50,174 nt of DNA from Myxococcales bacterium (GTDB lineage Bacteria > Myxococcota_A > Polyangia > Polyangiales > Polyangiaceae), in the NCBI GenBank assembly GCA_025351875.1, contig JANXVA010000640.1, positions 1 through 50,174 of the forward strand, given 5' to 3'. The translations under genes and the position numbers were made by a program. Positions within the stretch are counted from its first letter, which is position 1. Every line of letters begins with the position of its first letter. Shown piece by piece: positions 24,078-32,377 of this stretch. The notes under the pieces are model-generated. The model was given only the letters and a program-made list of their open reading frames with translations, was not told the origin of the DNA and searched no databases.

Positions 24078-25181
24078 ATGTCAAAACGAGTAACAGGCCT
24101 CCTTCTCGCGGCTCTCCTGGTCGCCGCCTGCTCCAACGACTCCGGCGGCGGGACGCCTGCGCCGCCGACGCCGCCGGTCGTGACTCCGTCTGGGCCGACC
24201 GACGCCGAGCAGCGCGCGAAGGCCGTCCAGACGATGCACGACGCACTGCTGGTCGACGTCAGCGCGCTCGCGCAGGCGGTCTCGGACCTGAAGGACGCGT
24301 CGCCCACGCCTGCGGATCGCGGATGGGACACGACGCTCGACGCTGCGGCGATCGCCTCCATGCGTGCCATCTGGATCCGTGCGCGCACCGCGTACGAGCA
24401 CATCGAAGGCGCGCTCGCGCCGCTCTTCCCGGACATCGATACGTCGATCGACGCTCGCTACGACGCGTTTCTCGCCGACCTCGCGGCGCAGGGAGGGGAC
24501 AAGTACCTCTTCGACGACCAGGGCGTCACCGGCATGCACGCGGTCGAGCGCATCATCTTCGCCGACGTCATCCCCGCTCGCGTCGTGGAGTTCGAGAAGA
24601 CTCTTCCTGGATACCTCCCGGCGGCGATGCCCGCGACCGCCGTCGAGGCGGCCGACTTCAAGAACAAGCTCTGCGCCAAGCTCGTCGCCGACACGAAGCT
24701 GCTCCTCGGTGAGTGGACGCCCGCCAAGATCGACGCGGCGGTCGCGTACACGGGTCTCGTCTCCCTCGTCGCGGAGCAGCGCGAAAAGGTCGTCAAGGCC
24801 TCGACGGGCGAAGAGGAGTCGCGCTACGCGCAGCGCACGATGTCGGACCTGCGCGACAACCTCGCGGGCACGAGGACCGTCTACGGGATCTTCCAGCCCT
24901 GGCTCCTCACAAAGACGAACGGCGGCGCCGATCTCGATCGCGCCGTCCTCGCCGGGCTCGCGAACCTCGAGAAGGCCTACGCACGGGTCGCGGGCGACGC
25001 GATCCCCGAGCCGCCGGCGACATGGAGCGCCGAGAATCCGTCGGCGGCCGACCTGGCCACGCCGTTTGGACAGCTCTTCAGCAGCATCACGAAGGAGGTC
25101 GATCGCGCGGAGCCCGAGTCCGTCGTGACCAAGCTCGACTCGGCTGGTACACTTCTGGGACTCACGATTCCCGGAAAGTGA
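24078..25181 (+). CDS. Imelysin / EfeO-like lipoprotein
   Basis: This gene encodes 367 residues. The ATG at 24078 is preferred over 24066 because GGGAG lies five bases before it. It has a lipoprotein signal ending in VAAC (Cys18). The GxHxxE signature of the imelysin family, here GMHAVERIIF, lies at about residues 154-163. It is mostly helical over its whole length. In iron uptake systems such proteins bind metal in the periplasm. The gene starts 15 bases after the DHOR stop, and the ferritin-like gene follows after 4 bases. Residue variation in the motif means the metal cannot be named. Confidence 0.88.
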   Translation: MSKRVTGLLLAALLVAACSNDSGGGTPAPPTPPVVTPSGPTDAEQRAKAVQTMHDALLVDVSALAQAVSDLKDASPTPADRGWDTTLDAAAIASMRAIWIRARTAYEHIEGALAPLFPDIDTSIDARYDAFLADLAAQGGDKYLFDDQGVTGMHAVERIIFADVIPARVVEFEKTLPGYLPAAMPATAVEAADFKNKLCAKLVADTKLLLGEWTPAKIDAAVAYTGLVSLVAEQREKVVKASTGEEESRYAQRTMSDLRDNLAGTRTVYGIFQPWLLTKTNGGADLDRAVLAGLANLEKAYARVAGDAIPEPPATWSAENPSAADLATPFGQLFSSITKEVDRAEPESVVTKLDSAGTLLGLTIPGK

Positions 25182-25185
25182 AGCG

Positions 25186-26298
25186 ATGATCGTCAGGATC
25201 GAGCGACGCCTCGGCACGGTGTTCCAGCGAGCGCTGCTCGTGGCCCTTGCCGGCGTCGGCTGCGGAACGAAGGCCGCCGAGGTCGTCGCGACCGCCGATG
25301 CGGGTGGCGGCGACGGTGGAGCCGTCGAGGCCGGTGCCGGTGACGCCGGCAAGGAGGCTGCGGCTCCCGATCCGTGCGCCGCGACGCCCTACACGCCGAG
25401 CCCGCCGGACATGTGCGGCGACTACGTGAAGTACCCCTGCGGGGTGCCCGCCGATCTCGTCGTGCGAGGCGACTGCATCTTCCAGCTCAACGACTGCGCA
25501 TCGCTCTGCCTCGATGTCCATTTCAGCTGCCGCGCCGCGAACGGCTACTGCACGGATGCGGGCGGTCCCGATGCTGCGAACGTCGACGGCAAGATCGTCC
25601 CCGACGAGGCCGGCGCCGTCGTGGTCGACTGCGCGACGTGTCCCGGGAGCGCCGGGCGCGTCCCCGCCGGGCTCGAGCCTGCGCATGTGCGCGCGCGCAC
25701 GAAGCTCGGCGCGTACTTCGCGAGCGCGGCGCGCCTCGAGGCCGCGTCCGTGACCGCGTTCCGTCGCCTGCGTGAGGAGCTCGAGCTCCACGGTGCGCCG
25801 TGCGCTCTCCTGGACGCCGCGCGCGCCGCCGAGCACGACGAGGTCCGGCACACACGCTCGATGGCGCGTCTTGCGCGCCGTCACGGCGGGCGTTACGTGC
25901 GGCCGTGCGTGGCGGACGTTCCTGCGCGATCGTTCGAGACGATCGCCCACGAGAACGCAGTCGAAGGATGCGCTCGCGAGACGTTCGGCGCATTGCTCGC
26001 GACGTGGCAGGCCAGACACGTGAGCGACGCGGAGCTCGCCCGCACGCTGACGGGCATCGCCGAGGACGAGACGCGCCACGCCGCATTGTCCTGGGCGATT
26101 GCGCGCTGGTCCGTGTCTCTCCTCGATGACGACGCACGCGCGCGCATCGAGGCGGCATGGGGCGCGGCGCTCGAGGAGGTGGTGGCTGGCGCCGATGGAC
26201 ACGACGCCCGCGTTGCCGGACTGCCGTCGCGCGAGGAGCGCGTTCGTCTCGCCGCCGAGCTGCGCGGCCTGTGGACCGAGATGCTGCACGCCGCCTGA
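25186..26298 (+). CDS. Lipoprotein with ferritin-like di-iron domain
   Basis: This gene encodes 370 residues. The signal peptide ends in LAGVGC (Cys26). An N-terminal domain (residues 60-155) has eight or more Cys that would form disulfides. A four-helix bundle follows from about residue 168. Its putative di-iron ligands are Glu185 (RLEAAS), Glu219 and His222 (EVRH), Glu260 (AVEGC) and Glu295 and His298 (ETRH), giving the E...ExxH...E...ExxH pattern. It begins 4 bases after the imelysin gene. Placed at the envelope next to a di-heme oxidoreductase, it may oxidise or bind iron, but an unrelated oxygenase role is possible. Confidence 0.8.
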   Translation: MIVRIERRLGTVFQRALLVALAGVGCGTKAAEVVATADAGGGDGGAVEAGAGDAGKEAAAPDPCAATPYTPSPPDMCGDYVKYPCGVPADLVVRGDCIFQLNDCASLCLDVHFSCRAANGYCTDAGGPDAANVDGKIVPDEAGAVVVDCATCPGSAGRVPAGLEPAHVRARTKLGAYFASAARLEAASVTAFRRLREELELHGAPCALLDAARAAEHDEVRHTRSMARLARRHGGRYVRPCVADVPARSFETIAHENAVEGCARETFGALLATWQARHVSDAELARTLTGIAEDETRHAALSWAIARWSVSLLDDDARARIEAAWGAALEEVVAGADGHDARVAGLPSREERVRLAAELRGLWTEMLHAA

Positions 26299-26311
26299 AT
26301 GGCGGGCTGGT

Positions 26312-26815
26312 TCAGGCGTCAGGCGTGCGTCCGGGACTGATGGACTGGCGGACGCTGACGGGGTCGGCGTCGGCGTGCTTGCCGACCTCCGCGACGAGCT
26401 CGGCGACGCGCTTCGCGGCTAGGCCGCCGGCGGTCGCGATCCGGTCGACGACGGCGCGCTCATCACCGGTGAGGCCGTGGCTCGCATACGCGAGGCCGAG
26501 CGCGACGCGCACGCCCGCCTCGACGGCGCCGATGTCTCGCAAGATCGCGCCGACCAGGCGCGCGCGAGACTCCGCGCCAGCAGCCTCGATCACCTCGAGG
26601 CTCGCCGTGACGAGATTGTCGACGACCTCCGCGGTGAGCGACGTGCCGAGGAGCGTCTGGAAGACATCGAGGAGCATCTCGCGCTCGCGCTCGTCGACCT
26701 TGCCGTCGGCGCTGGCGATGAGGACTCCAATGTCGATGATCGGCGTCGGGTTGTAGCCCTGACGCTCGAAGGCGGCGCAGAGCTCGTCGACGGCATTCGT
26801 GATGATGATGCGCAT
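26312..26815 (-). CDS. TerB-like helical protein
   Basis: This gene encodes 167 residues from the ATG at 26815. The segment GVLIASADGKVDEREREMLL (from about residue 30) is the hallmark of the TerB fold, where acidic residues in the loop may bind a metal ion. The rest is an all-helical bundle (LTGDERAVVDRIATAGGLAA). It is cytoplasmic. Two bases separate it from the HAMP gene upstream, so the pair is an operon. TerB-like proteins accompany membrane-stress and tellurite-resistance systems, but no ter genes are seen here. Function is therefore open. Confidence 0.78.
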   Translation of the reverse strand: MRIIITNAVDELCAAFERQGYNPTPIIDIGVLIASADGKVDEREREMLLDVFQTLLGTSLTAEVVDNLVTASLEVIEAAGAESRARLVGAILRDIGAVEAGVRVALGLAYASHGLTGDERAVVDRIATAGGLAAKRVAELVAEVGKHADADPVSVRQSISPGRTPDA

Positions 26816-26817
26816 GT

Positions 26818-27558
26818 TCAGACCATCGGGGGCGGGATGACCGATGCCCGCCGGGGCTCGAGACCAAGGACCATCTGCGCGCGGAGGGCGCGCATTCCCG
26901 CGAGGACGTCGGCGGCGGCGCCTGTCGCCTCGGCGCGCTTCAGTGTGGCGTCGAGCGTCTTGAGGCGTGCGGCCTGCATCGCGCGCAGGGAGTAGGTCAT
27001 CTGCAGGAACGTGTCGAAGAGGTCTTCGAGCTCGTCACCTCGGCGGAGTCGTTCCTCGATGGCGAGTCGACCCGTGCTCACGCGACGAAGGAGCCGCTTC
27101 ATCTTGTGGACGGGACCGACGATGCGATGCGTGATGACGACGCCCATGACGAAGAGCAGGATAACCAGCGCCGCGCCGCCTCCTCCGAGCACGAGCTGCA
27201 GGTTGCGCCGGTCGCGGGCGATGTCGTCCTGCCGGCTGCGCACATCGGCCAGGTTCTTCGCCGATTGAACCTCGAGCTCGGCGAGCGAGTCCTCCATGAC
27301 CTTCGCGAGCGTGGGGTCGTCACTTTCCTTCTGCACGCCGCGCATCGCGAGGATCGAATTGGTGCGCGACTCCTCGAACGCCTTCTCGGCCTGCGACACG
27401 GCGAGGTGCGCGGTGTCGGACGTGCGGCCTGCCACGCGCGCGATGACGACGCCGAGCCCCGTCATGACGAGGACCACGACGACGACCAGGTAGGCGGTCC
27501 ATTTGAGCTGGAAGCGCGGGTCGAGGAGGTACGACTTCTTGCTGCGCGCGTACGCCAT
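26818..27558 (-). CDS. HAMP-domain membrane protein
   Basis: This gene encodes 246 residues from the ATG at 27558 (MAYARSKKSYLLDPRFQLKW). TM1 is WTAYLVVVVVLVMTGLGVVI. A periplasmic helical region with charged coiled-coil character follows (SQAEKAFEESRTNSILAMRG, EVQSAKNLADVRSRQDDIAR). TM2 is VLGGGGAALVILLFVMGVVI. A HAMP linker follows (THRIVGPVHKMKRLLRRVS). There is no kinase or methyl-accepting domain after it; the last 80 residues are helical. It resembles the sensor half of a two-component receptor standing alone. It is transcribed with the TerB-like gene, which may be its partner. Confidence 0.85.
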   Translation of the reverse strand: MAYARSKKSYLLDPRFQLKWTAYLVVVVVLVMTGLGVVIARVAGRTSDTAHLAVSQAEKAFEESRTNSILAMRGVQKESDDPTLAKVMEDSLAELEVQSAKNLADVRSRQDDIARDRRNLQLVLGGGGAALVILLFVMGVVITHRIVGPVHKMKRLLRRVSTGRLAIEERLRRGDELEDLFDTFLQMTYSLRAMQAARLKTLDATLKRAEATGAAADVLAGMRALRAQMVLGLEPRRASVIPPPMV

Positions 27559-27624
27559 GATCACGGAAGGTACACTGCCGGTCGCCCCGGGCCACAATCC
27601 GGGGGTTTTTGCGCCATCTTCCCC

Positions 27625-28314
27625 TCAGAAGGTCACTCCCGTCGTCACCCCCATCCGGTGCACGCCGTCGACGTCCGGGATGAAGAAGAAGTGGACCGGG
27701 GTGTAGATGTCGCCAACCCGCGGGGTCCAGCCCGCCGCGATGATCGTGTGACCTTCGCTACCCTTGAGAGGGGAGAGGTTTGCGCCGACGCCGATCTGGA
27801 ACGTGTTCTTCAGCTCGAAGCCGATGAGCAGGTTGGCCGAGGGCAGGACCTTGCTCTGCTCGAGGCCGGCGACGATCGCGTTGCCGAACAGCAGGACGTT
27901 GAGCCAGGAATGGCTGACGACGCGATAGACGACCTCGTACCCGAGCAAGAAGTGGTGAGGGGAGCGAAGCCCGACCTTGTCCTTGAGGCTCTGGCCGTTG
28001 AACGCCTCCGCCGGCTTGTCGTAGTTCATGACGTAGCCGTACCCGAGGCGAAAGCCGTGCAGGACCGTCGAGTCGTCGGGGGACACCGGAGCAGTCGTCG
28101 CCGCGGCAGGACGGTCGACGCGCGTCGACTCGTACGTGAGCCGGACGGACGACTCGCGGGCAGGCGCCACCGACGGCGCCTCCGCGGTCGCCGTCTCGGG
28201 GGCGCTCGCGGCCGACGGCGGCGGCAGCGGCGGGGCTTCGGCGCGGGCGGACGTGGCCGTCGTGAGGAGTGCAACGGTGAGTAGAGAGAGCCCCGCGCAG
28301 CGAAGGTTGGTCAT
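27625..28314 (-). CDS. Outer-membrane-like beta protein
   Basis: This gene encodes 229 residues from the ATG at 28314. It has a Sec signal (LSLLTVALLTTATSARA) with no lipidation Cys. A Pro/Ala linker precedes a domain of about 150 residues of alternating strands (FRLGYGYVMNY, HFLLGYEVVYRVV, NLLIGFELKNTFQIGVGANL) ending in aromatic-hydrophobic FF and GVTF. A C-terminal Phe is typical of outer-membrane barrels. It may be an OmpA-like or opacity-like barrel. It is alone on its transcript. Function unknown. Confidence 0.7.
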   Translation of the reverse strand: MTNLRCAGLSLLTVALLTTATSARAEAPPLPPPSAASAPETATAEAPSVAPARESSVRLTYESTRVDRPAAATTAPVSPDDSTVLHGFRLGYGYVMNYDKPAEAFNGQSLKDKVGLRSPHHFLLGYEVVYRVVSHSWLNVLLFGNAIVAGLEQSKVLPSANLLIGFELKNTFQIGVGANLSPLKGSEGHTIIAAGWTPRVGDIYTPVHFFFIPDVDGVHRMGVTTGVTF

Positions 28315-28433
28315 GGGCGGAAGCAATTGCAGCCCCCGTTCCACCGCGAAGCGGCCCGGTTTCGACGCCTATTGGCCGCCCTCACCGGACCGAGTGTGCA
28401 GCGGCTCGCACAGTCGAGCAACGCGCTGCACGC

Positions 28434-29975
28434 TCAGGCGGCGGCGAGGCGGCCGTGCAGCTCGAAGTCCGCGGCAATGCGCCGGGCGATACGCAGGGCC
28501 ATCGCCATCACGGGGAGCTGCGAGTTCACGCCGATGCTCGTAGGCAGAACGCTGCCGTCGGCCACGAAGACGTTCCTGGTCGACCAGGTCTCGCCGCTCG
28601 GCTTCACGACACCGTACGCCGGATCCGCGCTCATCTTCGCGGAGCCGAGCGGGTGGAACGACATGCACTCGACCTTCCTCGTCGACGGCGGCGAAGCGAC
28701 GAGCGCACGGAGCTGCTGCGGCGAGGTGATCGCGTCGGCCCCGAAGATGGGGAGCATTACCTCACGAGCACCCGCCGCAAACGCGAGCTCGCCGAGGATG
28801 CCTACGCCCTTCCAGAGCCGATGCCGATCTCGAGCGCTCATGCGGTACGTCACGAGAGGTTCGCGTGAGAGCCATCGCATGACGCGACCACCGCCGTCGT
28901 CGTGGAGCATGGCGCCGAAGAAGGCGAGGTTCGGCATCGACTTGACGACGCGGCGGTGCGCGCGGCCGACGCCGGGGAACGCCGCGGCGAGCACGCTCGG
29001 CGCGGTATACACGCCGACGAGCGTGAGGCCCTCGTCTGCGAAGTGGTCGGAGTAGACGCTCTGCATCGCGCCGTCCCACCCTTCGACCCGCTCGTCGAAC
29101 AGCGCGCCGACACGGAACGCCGGATGGAGCGTGAGGTGGCGACCGACGTGCGCCGTCGTGAGCCCGCTCCTCTTGAGGAGAATCGGGGTGTGGAGCGAGC
29201 CGCAGGCGACGACGACGACGCGAGCGCGGATCTCGAACGCGACCCCGGGCTCGCCGGTGCGAGCGTCGAGGAAGCGCCCGCTCACGCCCCGCGCGACGCC
29301 TCGCTCGACGTCGATCTTCTCGACGAGCGCATCCGAGATGATGGTCGCACCGTGCTTGCGGGCCTCGGGCAGCACCGAGACGTCGACGCTCATCTTCGCG
29401 CCGTTGGGGCAGCCGAAGTTGCAGCGCGAGGCGCCCTTGCACCCCGACGTATTCCTGCGGAGGCTCTTCATCGGCACGCCGAGGTGAGCGGCACCCTCGA
29501 CGAAGAGCTCCGTCGAGCGCGAGCGCATCGACTCCGGCACGGTCTCGACCTCGATGTCGCGCTCGATCTCGGCGAAGAACGGGGCGAGCGCGTCGGGCGT
29601 CAGCCCATCGAGCTCGAGGCGTGTCGACCAGTCGTGGAGGACCTCGTCCGGGATGCGAAAACAGACGCCGCCCGTGAGCACGCTCGAGCCGCCGACGCAT
29701 TTCCCCGCCAGCACGCTCATGACGGGCGTGTCGCCGAGCGGAACGGCGAGGCCGAGCCCCGCCTCGCGTGCGAGGGTGCTGAGGGCGCGTGAGGGAGAGA
29801 GGGCCGCGTACTCCTTCTGCGGGTGGTAGCCGCCCTCCTCGAGCACGATGACGCTCCGCCCCGCGCGCGCGAGCTCGCGTGCGACGACCGCACCGCCAGC
29901 GCCCGAGCCGATCACGACGACGTCGACGCTCGTCGACATCGGGGAGGTGAGCTCGCGGCCGAGGAGGATCGTCAT
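28434..29975 (-). CDS. GMC family oxidoreductase
   Basis: This gene encodes 513 residues. The ATG at 29975 overlaps the previous stop as ATGA, so translation is coupled; MSTSVDVVVIG at 29939 is the alternative start. GMC enzymes are FAD-dependent and oxidise alcohols or sugars. The FAD-binding Rossmann motif GSGAGGAVVARELA begins at residue 23. The C-terminal signature HPLGSAKMSADP and the final NVFVADGSVLPTSIGVN block are present, with the active-site His in HPLGS. The substrate is unknown. Its upstream partner at 29972-30556 resembles the small companion subunits found beside such enzymes. Confidence 0.92.
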   Translation of the reverse strand: MTILLGRELTSPMSTSVDVVVIGSGAGGAVVARELARAGRSVIVLEEGGYHPQKEYAALSPSRALSTLAREAGLGLAVPLGDTPVMSVLAGKCVGGSSVLTGGVCFRIPDEVLHDWSTRLELDGLTPDALAPFFAEIERDIEVETVPESMRSRSTELFVEGAAHLGVPMKSLRRNTSGCKGASRCNFGCPNGAKMSVDVSVLPEARKHGATIISDALVEKIDVERGVARGVSGRFLDARTGEPGVAFEIRARVVVVACGSLHTPILLKRSGLTTAHVGRHLTLHPAFRVGALFDERVEGWDGAMQSVYSDHFADEGLTLVGVYTAPSVLAAAFPGVGRAHRRVVKSMPNLAFFGAMLHDDGGGRVMRWLSREPLVTYRMSARDRHRLWKGVGILGELAFAAGAREVMLPIFGADAITSPQQLRALVASPPSTRKVECMSFHPLGSAKMSADPAYGVVKPSGETWSTRNVFVADGSVLPTSIGVNSQLPVMAMALRIARRIAADFELHGRLAAA

Positions 29976-30556
29976 GCGACCCTGTCGTCTTTCGCAGCGA
30001 CCGCCGGTGCGCGTTCGGAGTCGTGCGCGTGCACGTCGTCGCGAAGGCGCACGCCGCTCTCTGCCGGTTCGGGAGCGACGGCGACGATGCGCGCGGCGAC
30101 GGAAACGGGCGCCGGCACGAGCGCGAGCCGCCGCTTGTAGACCTTGCGCTCGTCGCTGGCGTAGCCGAGCGTCGCGAGCTCGGCGGGGTGCTCGTAGAAC
30201 ACGAGCGTCATGACGGTGCGCCAGCCGATGAAGGCGAGCGAGAGATGCGCGAACGGGGAACGCTCGAGGCGCGAGAGCACGCGCACGCGCTCTCCGACGG
30301 AGAGCGACTCGATCCTCCGCGCGCGCATGAAGAGGAGCAGCGGAGCGATCCGAACGACGAAGAGTGCGAAGCGGAGTCCCGCGCGGAGCGGCTTGCTCGC
30401 GCTGCTGATGAACGCGTCGACCTCCTCGAGGTGAGCGTCCAGCCGGCCCTCCTCCACCTCGCCGTCCTCGGAGAACATGGCCTCGGCGACGGCGCGGAGG
30501 ACGACTCGATCCTGCGTCGTGAGGGTGGTGCGGAGGGGGAAGGAGCGAACGTTCAC
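29972..30556 (-). CDS. Small companion protein of the GMC oxidoreductase
   Basis: This gene encodes 194 residues from a GTG at 30556 (VNVRSFPLRTTLT). The start is weakly supported, and an ATG at 30640 would add 28 basic residues. Helices dominate (VVLRAVAEAMFSEDGEVEE, DAFISSASKPL). A hydrophobic stretch FALFVVRIAPLLLF could sit in or against the membrane. It resembles gluconate-2-dehydrogenase subunit 3-type companions, which sit next to GMC dehydrogenases. The stop overlaps the GMC start (ATGA), which makes a stoichiometric complex likely. The tail is Ala/Pro/Glu-rich. Confidence 0.68.
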   Translation of the reverse strand: MNVRSFPLRTTLTTQDRVVLRAVAEAMFSEDGEVEEGRLDAHLEEVDAFISSASKPLRAGLRFALFVVRIAPLLLFMRARRIESLSVGERVRVLSRLERSPFAHLSLAFIGWRTVMTLVFYEHPAELATLGYASDERKVYKRRLALVPAPVSVAARIVAVAPEPAESGVRLRDDVHAHDSERAPAVAAKDDRVA

Positions 30557-30771
30557 TTCACTAAGAAACGTAGCGGGTAAGGTGCGAAGCGCACGCCGCA
30601 GTGCGAAAACAATTTCGCAACGCGGCGCGCCAAAAATCATGGACTTAGCCCGACCACGTGCCTTCTGGGCCTTCTCCGGGCGTGCTCGTCGCAACCAGGT
30701 TCCGGCTACTTGGCGCTTTTCCCTGGCGCGATGAGCAAGCACCAGGGATCTGGGGCTAGAGTGGCGTTCGG

Positions 30772-31068
30772 ATGAAGATCGGACGCAACGACCCGTGCCA
30801 CTGCGGCTCCGGGCAGAAGTACAAGAAGTGCCACCTGCCGACGGACGACGCGGCGAAGTCCGCGGAGCTCGCCGCCGCTGCCGCTGCCGCCGCCACTGCG
30901 GCGAAGGCGAAGGCCGACGAGGAGGCTGAAGCTGCCGACAAGGAAGCCGAAGCCGGCGGAGCGACGGTCGCCGATCGCGCGGCCGCGCGCACCAAGGACG
31001 CGGCCGGGGTTCGTCCTCGCACGCCCGCGCCGACGCAAGCTCCCGCGTTCCGCCGCAAGTCCGTCTGA
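30772..31068 (+). CDS. SEC-C motif protein
   Basis: This gene encodes 98 residues from the ATG at 30772. The N-terminus is [18 protein letters not shown], a zinc-binding SEC-C motif with Cys9, Cys11, Cys20 and His21; canonical SEC-C has CPCGS and a CH or CC end, so CHC is a slight variant. SecA and many small proteins carry it. The remaining 75 residues are Ala/Lys/Glu-rich and disordered or helical, ending in PAFRRKSV. It lies 18 bases before the helicase start, so a shared transcript is likely. Confidence 0.85.
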   Translation: MKIGRNDPCHCGSGQKYKKCHLPTDDAAKSAELAAAAAAAATAAKAKADEEAEAADKEAEAGGATVADRAAARTKDAAGVRPRTPAPTQAPAFRRKSV

Positions 31069-31086
31069 GCCCAAGGCCAGCGTGAA

Positions 31087-32376
31087 GTGACGAGCTCTGC
31101 CTCCGGCGAGCGCGGGCCGTTCGGCTCGCTCGGCCTCTCCGAGCCGCTGGTTCGTGCCGTCACCGATCTCGGCTACGACACGCCGACGCCCATCCAGCTC
31201 GAGGCGATCCCCGCCGTCCTCGACGGCCGCGACGTCTGGGCCTCCGCGCAGACGGGCTCGGGTAAGACGGCGGCGTTCGTCTTGCCGATCCTCGAGCTGC
31301 TCGGGCGAGCGACGGACGCGCCTCGCGCGCTCGGTCGACGCCCCGTGCGCGCCCTCGTCCTCGTGCCCACGCGCGAGCTCGCGATCCAGATCGGCGAGGC
31401 AATCAAGAGCTACGGCCGCCATCTGCGCGATCGTCCGAAGACCGTCGTGGCGATCGGCGGCGTCTCGATCAACCCGCAGATGATGGCGCTGCGCGGCGGC
31501 GCGGACATCCTCGTCGCCACGCCGGGGCGCCTGCTCGACCTCATCGATCACAACGCGCTTCGAATCGAGCCGGTCGAGATCCTCGTGCTCGACGAGGCCG
31601 ATCGCATGCTCTCGCTCGGGTTCGCCGACGAGCTCGCGCGGCTTCTCGCCTTGCTCGAGCGCCCACAGAATCTCCTCTTCTCGGCGACGTTTCCGCCGGC
31701 CGTCCGCACGCTGGCCGAGAACCTGCTCCACGAGCCGCTCCGTATCGAGGTGGCCGCGGGCGCTCCGCTCGCGAGCACGCAGGCGCTCATCGTCCAGCGT
31801 GCCATCGAGGTCGATGCACCGAAGCGAACGATGCTCCTGCGTCATCTCATCGAGACACAGGCGTGGCCTTCGGTGCTCGTCTTCGTCGGGAGCCGGTACG
31901 CGGCCGAGCACGTCGCGACGAAGCTCCAGCGCGCGAAGATCGCCGCCGCGCCCCTGCATGGCGCGCTCTCCCAGGGCGCGCGCACGCAGGCGCTCCTGGA
32001 CTTCAAGGCGAAGCGCATCAAGGTGCTCGTCGCGACCGACATAGCGGCCCGCGGCATCGACGTCGTGCGGCTACCCGCGGTCGTGAACTACGACCTGCCT
32101 CGCTCGCCCGTCGACTATCTCCATCGCATCGGCCGGACCGGCCGCGCGGGGGAGAGCGGCGTCGCGATCACCTTCGTCAGCGTCGACACGGAGGCGCATT
32201 TTCGCCTGATCGAGAGGCGTCACGACCTTCGCCTCGAGCGCGAACGCCTCGCCGGGTTCGAGCCCACCGAGCTCGTCCCCAGCGTCACTGCGACCGATCC
32301 GCATGGCGGCATCAAGGGCAAGCGCAAGAGCAAGAAGGACAAGCTCCGCGAGGCCGCGGCACGCGGCAAGCCTTAG
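31087..32376 (+). CDS. DEAD-box ATP-dependent RNA helicase (RhlE-like)
   Basis: This gene encodes 429 residues from a GTG at 31087. All superfamily 2 motifs are present: the Q motif (LGYDTPTPIQ), motif I AQTGSGKT (54-61), PTRELA, TPGR, motif II DEAD (169-172), motif III SAT (199-201), and the C-terminal ARGIDV and HRIGRTGRAG. It unwinds short RNA duplexes using ATP in the cytoplasm. After the core there is only a short basic tail (KGKRKSKKDKLRE) that can contact RNA, as in RhlE. A SEC-C protein precedes it. No cold-shock gene is adjacent. Confidence 0.95.
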   Translation: MTSSASGERGPFGSLGLSEPLVRAVTDLGYDTPTPIQLEAIPAVLDGRDVWASAQTGSGKTAAFVLPILELLGRATDAPRALGRRPVRALVLVPTRELAIQIGEAIKSYGRHLRDRPKTVVAIGGVSINPQMMALRGGADILVATPGRLLDLIDHNALRIEPVEILVLDEADRMLSLGFADELARLLALLERPQNLLFSATFPPAVRTLAENLLHEPLRIEVAAGAPLASTQALIVQRAIEVDAPKRTMLLRHLIETQAWPSVLVFVGSRYAAEHVATKLQRAKIAAAPLHGALSQGARTQALLDFKAKRIKVLVATDIAARGIDVVRLPAVVNYDLPRSPVDYLHRIGRTGRAGESGVAITFVSVDTEAHFRLIERRHDLRLERERLAGFEPTELVPSVTATDPHGGIKGKRKSKKDKLREAAARGKP

Positions 32377-32377
32377 A

